44,410 bases of DNA from Ruminococcus sp. (lineage in GTDB: Bacteria; Bacillota; Clostridia; Oscillospirales; Ruminococcaceae). The stretch is taken from contig JAFXCR010000054.1 in the NCBI GenBank assembly GCA_017516465.1, positions 1 through 44,410 on the forward strand, given 5' to 3'. Positions 1-5,984 of this stretch are shown piece by piece; position 1 is the first letter of the stretch; the number at the start of each line of letters is the position of its first letter. The position numbers were made by a program, and so were the translations under genes. Below the pieces are notes generated by a model. The model saw nothing but the letters and a program-made list of their open reading frames with translations. It was not told the origin of the DNA and did no database searches.

Positions 1-163
1 AAGGGTTATCAACCCTTTGGCGGAGTCCAGAGGCAGAGCCTCTGGCAGGGTGTGGGATGGAATCCCACATTATGCCTCAGAAGCGCTTCGCAAGGGGTGA
101 ATTGAAAAACAGTCCGGTGGACTGTTTTGAAAGAGGGGACGCCTTGCAAGTGAAGGCGTCCCC
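1..163. repeat. Array of perfect short hairpins, probable dispersed repeat element (cut by window edge)
   Basis: Consecutive perfect inverted repeats fill this non-coding stretch: arms 1-7/11-17 (loop ATC), 27-34/38-45 (loop AGA), 51-58/62-69 (loop GGA), a palindrome at 80-89, 106-115/119-128 (loop GGT) and 135-145/153-163 (7-nt loop). Three-base loops recur and the stems are perfect, which is far more structure than ordinary intergenic DNA. No ORF with a ribosome binding site is present. Similar GC-rich hairpin strings are, as far as I recall, common interspersed repeats in Ruminococcaceae; that family link is recollection, not a search result. The left end is outside the window. Confidence 0.55.
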
Positions 164-171
164 TTTATAAA
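144..171 (+). promoter_or_regulatory. Putative sigma-A promoter for the DUF3810 gene
   Basis: TTGCAA (144-149) and TATAAA (166-171) are separated by 16 nt. The -35 lies in the loop side of the last hairpin of the repeat array. This is the only reasonable promoter before the gene at 261, because the 29 nt between the hairpin at 204-227 and that start are too short to hold one. Confidence 0.4.
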
Positions 172-203
172 TCATCTCATTTCTATCTTTTTCAACAGGC
201 TGA

Positions 204-231
204 AACCAGCTGGTCAGGCGGCTGGTTTTTT
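204..231 (+). terminator. Intrinsic terminator-like hairpin, possible attenuator
   Basis: AACCAGC (204-210) pairs with GCTGGTT (221-227) and is followed by a run of T to 231. It ends only about 15 nt before the ribosome binding site of the gene at 261. An overlapping palindrome at 205-214 could form instead. It may terminate transcription arriving from the left or attenuate transcription of the downstream gene. Confidence 0.55.
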
Positions 232-260
232 ATCTAATCTTCAATAAGGCGGTGATTTAA

Positions 261-1367
261 TTGCCAAAGCTGAGAAAACGCTATATTATCCCGATATTAC
301 TTATAACCGCAATGATCATAATACATATCATCGCACGTCTCAGCACGGCTTTTGCTGATTTTTACGTCATGAAGATTTTTCCGGTGATAACAAATATATT
401 CTCCTTTATCAGCGGAATATTCCCCTTCTCGCTCGGTGAAATCATGATCATCGCCGCACTGATTCTGCTGATTATCGGTATTCCTCTTACGATTATCCTG
501 CTGATCGTAAAAAAGAATTCACGAAGAAAATTATCAGGGGTATTCTTCACCGTAACGCTCTGGATTCTCGCCTATATCACTGTCACTGAAAATATGAACT
601 GCTTTATTATGTATCAGTGTACGCCGTTCTCGCAGAGATATCTCAGCTCCAAGGAACACCCACGCAGTGAGCTTATTGCTCTTTATTCGGCTCTGATTGA
701 TAAGACAAATGAGCTCGCACTGGAAGTTCCCAGAGATAAGGACGACCGCTTCTGCATTACAGCAGATGTTGATTCCGAAGCAAAAAAAGCTATGAAAAAA
801 GCCGCGGAAAAATATCCGCAGCTGAAAGGCTATTATCCGGACGCAAAGCCTGTTCTGTTCTCCTACTTCATGAGTCAGTCAAATCTTTCCGGTATCTATT
901 TCCCCTTCTCACTTGAAGCAAATTACAACGATGATATGGTAAAAAATAATCTTCCGGCTACAATCTGCCATGAATACTCACACCTTAAAGGCATTATTCA
1001 GGAGGATGAAGCTAATTTTATCGCCTTTATCGCCACAACCGGCAGCGATAACACCGAATTCCGCTACTGCGGCTACCTCGAAGCTCTGGAATACGTTCAC
1101 AACCAGATATATGATACCGAGATTACCGAGGCATACTACCTCACCGATAATATCTCTGAAAAAGTAAGACGTGACTGGTTCCGCTTCATGCCGGACAACT
1201 ACTGGGAAGAAAATAAAAAGAAGGAAATCCTTCCGACAGATACCGTCAGCACTTTCTCAGAATCCGCTATTGATACAAATATTAAACTCAACGGCCGTGA
1301 AGAAGGTATTGATACTTACTCGTATATGGTCGATCTCCTCCTCGATTACTATTTCCCTGCTGAATAA
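261..1367 (+). CDS. DUF3810 family membrane protein, putative zinc metalloprotease
   Basis: The 368-residue product has three hydrophobic segments in the first ~110 residues (about 8-28, 37-82 and 93-110), then a soluble domain that is probably extracytoplasmic. HEYSH at 237-241 followed by EDEAN at 248-252 fits a gluzincin-like HExxH plus downstream Glu arrangement, and this pattern with the N-terminal membrane region is what I know of DUF3810. The substrate is unknown. Translation starts at TTG 261, preceded by an AAGGCGGTG-like ribosome binding site at 246-254. It is a single-gene unit ended by the hairpin at 1371-1402, and it converges with the lipoprotein gene on the other strand. Family assignment is fairly firm; protease activity is inferred from the motif only. 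Confidence 0.8.
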   Translation: MPKLRKRYIIPILLITAMIIIHIIARLSTAFADFYVMKIFPVITNIFSFISGIFPFSLGEIMIIAALILLIIGIPLTIILLIVKKNSRRKLSGVFFTVTLWILAYITVTENMNCFIMYQCTPFSQRYLSSKEHPRSELIALYSALIDKTNELALEVPRDKDDRFCITADVDSEAKKAMKKAAEKYPQLKGYYPDAKPVLFSYFMSQSNLSGIYFPFSLEANYNDDMVKNNLPATICHEYSHLKGIIQEDEANFIAFIATTGSDNTEFRYCGYLEALEYVHNQIYDTEITEAYYLTDNISEKVRRDWFRFMPDNYWEENKKKEILPTDTVSTFSESAIDTNIKLNGREEGIDTYSYMVDLLLDYYFPAE

Positions 1368-1370
1368 ATC

Positions 1371-1402
1371 AAGACCGCCTTTTACGGCGGTCTTTCTTTT
1401 TT
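1371..1402. terminator. Terminator shared by converging genes
   Basis: AAGACCGCC (1371-1379) pairs with GGCGGTCTT (1387-1395), followed on the + strand by a T-rich run to 1402. Hairpin and T tract clearly serve the + strand gene ending at 1367. On the - strand the same hairpin is followed by a weaker T-rich stretch, after the lipoprotein stop at 1401. Confidence 0.85.
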
Positions 1403-2054
1403 ATTGATTTCCTGTTGAAGTCTCAGCAGATACAGTTGATTCTACTATGGTTTCTTTCGCAGATGAAGAAGCTTCTGCCGGAGCTGTTGTTTCCTCCGCT
1501 GATGACGAAGGCTCAGTTCCGGAGACTCCCGGATCAATCGGAGTAATATTCGTGAATGTCATCTTAAGCTTATTGTTATCCATATCGAAGCCGGAAAGTC
1601 TGCCGTCCTTATCAATTTTCAGGACGTACTCGCCGCCCTCAAGCTTACCGCTGACTTCAAGGATATTATCCTTTTCTTCGCCTTTTAGTTCATCAAGTCT
1701 GGCATTATCATCGACAGCCTTTATAAGATTCAGCATCATGGATTTTACCGGAAGAGCCGACTGCGGAACTGAAAAGCTCAGCCCCTTATATGAGGCTTCT
1801 GTATTTCCCTCGCTGAATTCAAGCTTTACGCCGCTGAGCGTATTTGGTGAGGAAAATTCTATCTCCCATACTCCCGTACCGAAGCGTCTTACAACACCCT
1901 CTGCCTGAAGGCGGTCGAGCATAATTACTGCGTCAGCCTGAAACGCATTGTCAAGACCGTTTTTTCGGGATGTAGTCGATTTCAGAGGCACATCGCAGCT
2001 CACCACGCATAATACCATAAGAAGTGCCAATGTGAATGTAATAAGTTTTTTCAT
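1401..2054 (-). CDS. Small lipoprotein of unknown function
   Basis: The 217-residue product begins with a lipoprotein signal peptide: KK, a hydrophobic core, then the lipobox LCVVSC with Cys at about residue 20. A folded region of roughly 140 residues follows. The last ~40 residues are a Ser/Thr/Glu/Ala-rich tail. I recognise no family. The start at 2054 was preferred to an upstream in-frame start at 2078 because GGAGAAGG lies at 2059-2066, a few bases before this ATG, and because only this start puts the signal peptide at the N-terminus. It is the last gene of a unit with the NAD(P)HX repair gene 85 nt upstream. It is expected on the outer face of the membrane. Confidence 0.75.
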   Translation of the reverse strand: MKKLITFTLALLMVLCVVSCDVPLKSTTSRKNGLDNAFQADAVIMLDRLQAEGVVRRFGTGVWEIEFSSPNTLSGVKLEFSEGNTEASYKGLSFSVPQSALPVKSMMLNLIKAVDDNARLDELKGEEKDNILEVSGKLEGGEYVLKIDKDGRLSGFDMDNNKLKMTFTNITPIDPGVSGTEPSSSAEETTAPAEASSSAKETIVESTVSAETSTGNQ

Positions 2055-2139
2055 AATACCTTCTCCGTTCTGAAGCATCCGTATTTTTCAGCAGCACAAT
2101 CAGCACTGCGTAAAACTTATACATCCTTTGTATTTGAAA

Positions 2140-3846
2140 TCAGTTGTTTTGAAGTTTCTTTTCCTTAAGCAGGCGGAAGGCTTCGGACAGATTATCAATA
2201 ATATCTCTTGGCAGCATTGATTCCATTCCGAGCTTTTCTGCAGCAATATCTCCGGCAAGACCATGAATATATACTCCGGCACAGGCACTGTCATAGACAG
2301 AGCTTCCCTGAGCTATTATGGATCCGATGATTCCGGCAAGAATATCTCCGCTGCCGCCCACGCTCATTCCGGGATTTCCCGTATGATTTGCAGCAGTAAC
2401 TCTGCTGTTGGCGATGAGAGTTCCGGCTCCCTTGAGAACTACCGTAACGCCATATTTTTCAGCATATTTTTCAGCAACAACTATACGGTTATTTGAAATC
2501 ATAGCGTTGTCGCAGTTGAGGAGTCTCGCCATTTCGCCGACATGAGGAGTAATAACTATGTCCGTTTTCTTCCCCAGTAAAATATCTATGTCCGAGGCTA
2601 TGCAATTTATTCCATCTGCGTCAATAATTATAGGACATTTTGCATTCTGAACCACGAATCTTGTGATTTCCATTGTATCGGGAGTAACACCCATTCCGCA
2701 TCCTATAACTATTGCCGACGCATTGCTCATAGCTTCAAGCAGAGTGTCCTTACTGCTGTCAAAGAGCATATAGCCGTAATCATCGCATTCAAGCTCAATA
2801 TATGTAGCCTCTGGCACAAGTACGGACATTGTATCTATACATTTGTCAACCGAAGCAATCTTCACATGACCTACACCTGTTCTAAGAGCTCCCATAGCAG
2901 CAAATGAAGCTGCCCCTCTCATGGATGAGCTTCCAGCAATAACAAGGAGTGTACCGAAGGTTCCTTTGTATGAATCCCTCTCACGGCGGGGAGGAAAGCT
3001 TGCAAGATGATTTCTCTCAATGCGGTAGTACGCTCTTTCGCCGTCAAGAACATCAAGAGCCTCTCTTGGGATACCGATATCGGCAACAGTAATTTTTCCG
3101 GAATATTTTCTCAGAGGAAACTGCGTCATACCTGATTTTATATACCCGAAGGTTACTGTTTCATCAGCTTCAAATGCTCCGAATGCAACTGTTCCGGTAA
3201 CACTGTTTCCGCCGCTTGGAACGTCAACTGCAATTCTGTACGCACTCGAACCTATTGCGAAAATACCGGCAGCATTCTTATCAAGCTGATCACGGAAGCC
3301 TGTTCCGTAAACTCCGTCAACGATAACGGTTGCTTCAAGAATAGCACTTTTAATCTGGCTCATTCTGCGTTTTTCCTGAAGCAAAATCTTTTCCAGAGGG
3401 TTAAGTTCCTTTTTGCCTGAAATTCTGTCCAGCTCGTTCACCTTTGGAACTGACATATAATCCAGTTCAGCGGCTTCAATAGCCGCTTCAACTCCCTGAG
3501 TGCGGTAGCCGTCCACGAATTCAATGCGTTCCTTCGGCAGACGCAGATACATCTCCTTTGAAAGAGGAGTAGATGGCTTTCCGCCGATATTGATTATTGT
3601 AATACGATATCCTCTGTAAACAAGATTGCCGGCAGCAGCAAAGCAGTCTCCACCGTTATTTCCCTTACCTGCAAGGAAAACAATTGATTTTTCTTCCGGC
3701 GGTGCGTCGCTTACACGATGACAATAGCTGTCGATGATTTCTGCCAGTGCCTTTCCGGCGTTTTCCATCAGTTTTTTTCTTGAAACGCCAAGTTTTTCAG
3801 AGCGTTCCTCGATCATCTGCATCTGCTTCGGCGTAACGATTTTCAT
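2140..3846 (-). CDS. nnr: Bifunctional NAD(P)H-hydrate epimerase / ADP-dependent dehydratase
   Basis: This enzyme repairs hydrated NADH and NADPH. The epimerase half interconverts the R and S epimers; the dehydratase half dehydrates the S form using ADP. The N-terminal YjeF-type domain (about 1-275) has GKGNNGGD at 60-67, VDGVYGTGF at 176-184 and VDVPSG at 207-212. The C-terminal ribokinase-like domain (about 290-560) has KGTFGTLLVIAGS at 294-306, VLKGAGT at 470-476 and the GNPGMSVGGSGD signature at 490-501. The length of 568 residues is above the usual ~500, because residues ~115-172 carry an extra Glu/Lys-rich segment before the epimerase VDGVYGTG motif. GGAGTG precedes the ATG. Both domains look intact. 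Confidence 0.93.
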   Translation of the reverse strand: MKIVTPKQMQMIEERSEKLGVSRKKLMENAGKALAEIIDSYCHRVSDAPPEEKSIVFLAGKGNNGGDCFAAAGNLVYRGYRITIINIGGKPSTPLSKEMYLRLPKERIEFVDGYRTQGVEAAIEAAELDYMSVPKVNELDRISGKKELNPLEKILLQEKRRMSQIKSAILEATVIVDGVYGTGFRDQLDKNAAGIFAIGSSAYRIAVDVPSGGNSVTGTVAFGAFEADETVTFGYIKSGMTQFPLRKYSGKITVADIGIPREALDVLDGERAYYRIERNHLASFPPRRERDSYKGTFGTLLVIAGSSSMRGAASFAAMGALRTGVGHVKIASVDKCIDTMSVLVPEATYIELECDDYGYMLFDSSKDTLLEAMSNASAIVIGCGMGVTPDTMEITRFVVQNAKCPIIIDADGINCIASDIDILLGKKTDIVITPHVGEMARLLNCDNAMISNNRIVVAEKYAEKYGVTVVLKGAGTLIANSRVTAANHTGNPGMSVGGSGDILAGIIGSIIAQGSSVYDSACAGVYIHGLAGDIAAEKLGMESMLPRDIIDNLSEAFRLLKEKKLQNN

Positions 3847-3894
3847 TCAAACCACTCCTTTTCGTCCGTACTGCATATCTGTACGTTGCTTTTA

Positions 3895-4416
3895 TTATAA
3901 CGAATTCCTCAGCTTTGCCGGAAGGAATTTCTTTATATTCTCAAGCATTCTTTCATCAGGTACGAAGATAAGTCTTGTCCTGCCATATTCTTTATGCTCA
4001 AAGTCAGCGTAATATTCATTTGAAATTATATTATCCGTTGCATAGACAACAGTCATATCTTCGGTTTCCTCCATATCGTCGCTGTATTTTCCGAAATCAG
4101 AAAAGTTTCTTACCTCAACGGTGAGAAGCTCTTTTCTCTTTTTCTGTGCGATTATCTTATCGATATCAAGCTCGCCGTTGGTGAATGTGTATTCATACTC
4201 GACATATCTGCCCTGAACAAGAAGATACGTCATATATCCTCCGGCGGCGGCAAGAAAAAGAAACATCAGTGTTATTACCGGCTGGGAAAGCTGGAGCAGT
4301 CCTAAAAGCACAAGGCATAACGTAAAAAGAGAACCTGTTATCAGCGTTCCTATCCTGCTTACCTTATCAGATTTTGTTTCCTTCCGTGTTACAAGCTGTT
4401 CAGAAAAATTATCCAT
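3895..4416 (-). CDS. DUF6106-like two-helix membrane protein
   Basis: The 173-residue product has two adjacent hydrophobic helices (about 24-44 and 48-67) between a short charged N-terminus and a soluble C-terminal domain of about 100 residues. The stretch EYEYTFTNGELDIDKI resembles what I recall of DUF6106 proteins of Clostridia, whose role is unknown; the fold may be PH-like. It is the first gene of a three-gene unit, 48 nt before nnr, and its transcription starts from the promoter at 4487-4515. AGGAGA lies just before the ATG. Confidence 0.65.
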   Translation of the reverse strand: MDNFSEQLVTRKETKSDKVSRIGTLITGSLFTLCLVLLGLLQLSQPVITLMFLFLAAAGGYMTYLLVQGRYVEYEYTFTNGELDIDKIIAQKKRKELLTVEVRNFSDFGKYSDDMEETEDMTVVYATDNIISNEYYADFEHKEYGRTRLIFVPDERMLENIKKFLPAKLRNSL

Positions 4417-4486
4417 ATTTTATCTCCTGACGATTACTATTCAGCAATTTTATAAAAGAATCTGCTACAAAATGCCGTCTAATAAT

Positions 4487-4515
4487 ATAATATCACAAAT
4501 TTAGCAGAATTTCAA
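4487..4515 (-). promoter_or_regulatory. Sigma-A promoter of the DUF6106-nnr-lipoprotein unit
   Basis: On the - strand, TTGAAA (4510-4515) and TATTAT (4487-4492) are separated by exactly 17 nt. The promoter lies 70 nt before the start at 4416 and is back to back with the pheST promoter, with only 9 bp between the two -35 boxes. Confidence 0.65.
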
Positions 4516-4524
4516 TATAAATAC

Positions 4525-4553
4525 TTGATTTTTTTTTATTTTCATTATATAAT
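4525..4553 (+). promoter_or_regulatory. Sigma-A promoter of the T-box/pheST unit
   Basis: TTGATT (4525-4530) and TATAAT (4548-4553) are separated by 17 nt. The expected transcription start near 4560 coincides with the beginning of the T-box leader. Confidence 0.75.
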
Positions 4554-4562
4554 TGTAAATAA

Positions 4563-4798
4563 TCTTATGACGAAGAGAGTAGGTCTGTGATGATGTCCCC
4601 AGAGAGGTGCCGCTTGGTGGAAGGCTCCGGCTGATAGCATACTGAAGTTCACTTCCGAGGGGCAGCTCTGAACTTTCTGAATCCGGATACGGTAGGAGCT
4701 GACGTATGCCTGCGTTAAGGGCAAGAGAGTGTCGGCTCTCCTGACAATGGGTGGTCATAAGCAAGAGTATTCTTGTCCTGTTGGACAGGAATTTTTTA
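4563..4798 (+). promoter_or_regulatory. T-box riboswitch leader specific for tRNA-Phe
   Basis: This is a tRNA-sensing leader upstream of phenylalanyl-tRNA synthetase. Stem I elements are visible: an AG-bulge-like CAGAGAG at 4600-4606 and the GGTGGAAG distal-loop motif at 4616-4623. The probable specifier codon is TTC (Phe) at 4648-4650, followed by A, as is usual. GGGTGGT at 4749-4755 contains TGGT, which can pair with the ACCA end of uncharged tRNA-Phe. The rest of the classical T-box sequence (normally continuing ACCGCG) is not conserved. GACAA at 4743-4747 can pair with TTGTC at 4773-4777, so antiterminator and terminator would be mutually exclusive. Synteny with pheS makes the assignment strong. 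Confidence 0.85.
4769..4797 (+). terminator. Regulated terminator of the Phe T-box
   Basis: Ten-base arms 4769-4778 and 4783-4792 (one G-T pair) enclose loop TGTT and are followed by six T (4792-4797). The 5' arm overlaps the sequence that would form the antiterminator. Confidence 0.85.
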
Positions 4799-4814
4799 TT
4801 TTCCGATACACAAG

Positions 4815-4893
4815 GCAATACCACACAAAACCCGCTTGACGGCTTTGTACGAAATCTGCCTGCATCTTTCGCACAAGTTTTATGCGGTATCGC
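4815..4893 (+). other. Long imperfect hairpin between the T-box terminator and pheS
   Basis: Arm 4818-4831 pairs with 4877-4890 at 12 of 14 positions, and the flanking GC (4815-4816) with GC (4892-4893). The loop is about 45 nt. It lies in the unusually long 125 nt between the T-box terminator and the pheS start, and leaves the ribosome binding site at 4909-4913 free. Its function is unknown; it may only stabilise the processed mRNA. Confidence 0.4.
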
Positions 4894-4922
4894 CACAATA
4901 AATTTATTAGGAGTTGATTTTT

Positions 4923-5951
4923 TTGAAAGAACAGCTTGAAAAAATTGAAGCACAGGCTAAACAGGAACTCGAAGCCTGCACCGAAATTAAGGCTCTTGAC
5001 GATCTGAGGATAAGATTCCTCGGAAAAAAAGGCGAGCTTACTGCGATTCTTAAACAAATGGGAAAGCTCTCCGCAGAAGAACGTCCGATTATCGGTCAGC
5101 TCGCAAATCAGGTGAGAGCAGACATCGAAGAAGCTCTCAAAAACAAGCTTGAAGCCCTTAAATCAGAGGCTCAGGCGGCTAAAATCAAGGAAGAATCCAT
5201 CGACATTACTCTCCCCGGCAAGCACGCTCCTTTCGGTAAGCTTCATCCGCTTACAAAGGTTGAAAATGAGATCCGTGAGATTTTCATGGGTATGGGCTTC
5301 GATATCGCTGACGGTCCCGAGGTTGACGACGATTACCACGTTTTCGAGGCACTTAATCTTCCTCCCGATCATCCGGCTCGTGATACTCAGGATACATTCT
5401 ACATTGAGGGCACTGACGAAACTATCCTCCTCCGTACTCAGACCTCCTCTGTACAGGTTCATGTAATGGAAAATCAGAAGCCGCCTATCCGTATCATCTC
5501 ACCCGGACGTGTTTTCCGTTCAGACGCCGTTGACGCTACACATTCTCCCCTTTTCCACCAGATAGAGGGACTTGTTATCGACAAGGGTATCACAATGTCT
5601 GATCTTAAAGGAACTCTCGATATGCTCATGAAGAAGCTCTACGGCGCAGACTGCAAGCTCCGCTTCCGTCCGCATCACTTCCCGTTCACTGAGCCTTCAT
5701 GTGAAGTTGATATCAGCTGCTTCAACTGCGGCGGCGAGGGCTGCTCCATGTGCAAGGACGAAGGATATATCGAGCTTCTTGGCGCTGGTATGGTTCACCC
5801 CAAGGTTCTTGAAAACTGCGGTATCGACCCTGAGGTTTACTCCGGATTCGCTTTCGGTCTCGGTCTTGAGCGTATGGTTATGGGACGCTATGACATCAAC
5901 GATCTCCGTCTCCTCTACGAGAACGATGTGAGATTCTTAGAGCAGTTCTGA
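4923..5951 (+). CDS. pheS: Phenylalanyl-tRNA synthetase alpha subunit
   Basis: This is the catalytic subunit of the alpha2-beta2 enzyme that charges tRNA-Phe. The 342-residue length is typical. A coiled-coil N-terminal arm (~1-85) precedes the class II core. Motif 2 is seen as FRSDAVDATHSPLFHQ, then the CFNCGG...CSMC segment, then motif 3 as FGLGLERMVMGRYDI near the C-terminus. The start is taken as TTG 4923 because AGGAG at 4909-4913 is 9 nt upstream; the in-frame TTG at 4914 directly abuts the AGGAG. Expression is expected to depend on the Phe T-box. pheT follows after 33 nt. Confidence 0.97.
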   Translation: MKEQLEKIEAQAKQELEACTEIKALDDLRIRFLGKKGELTAILKQMGKLSAEERPIIGQLANQVRADIEEALKNKLEALKSEAQAAKIKEESIDITLPGKHAPFGKLHPLTKVENEIREIFMGMGFDIADGPEVDDDYHVFEALNLPPDHPARDTQDTFYIEGTDETILLRTQTSSVQVHVMENQKPPIRIISPGRVFRSDAVDATHSPLFHQIEGLVIDKGITMSDLKGTLDMLMKKLYGADCKLRFRPHHFPFTEPSCEVDISCFNCGGEGCSMCKDEGYIELLGAGMVHPKVLENCGIDPEVYSGFAFGLGLERMVMGRYDINDLRLLYENDVRFLEQF

Positions 5952-5984
5952 TAATAACGAAATTCTTCTGAAAGGAATAAATAT

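Noticed and set aside
1447-1908. 153-codon + strand frame opposite the small lipoprotein gene
   Set aside because: Ser/Leu/Pro-rich shadow of the lipoprotein frame, which has a clear signal peptide and ribosome binding site.
4501-5057. Minus-strand open frames through the T-box leader and pheS start
   Set aside because: They cross a structured leader and the pheS 5' end, and lack ribosome binding sites; the T-box explains the region.
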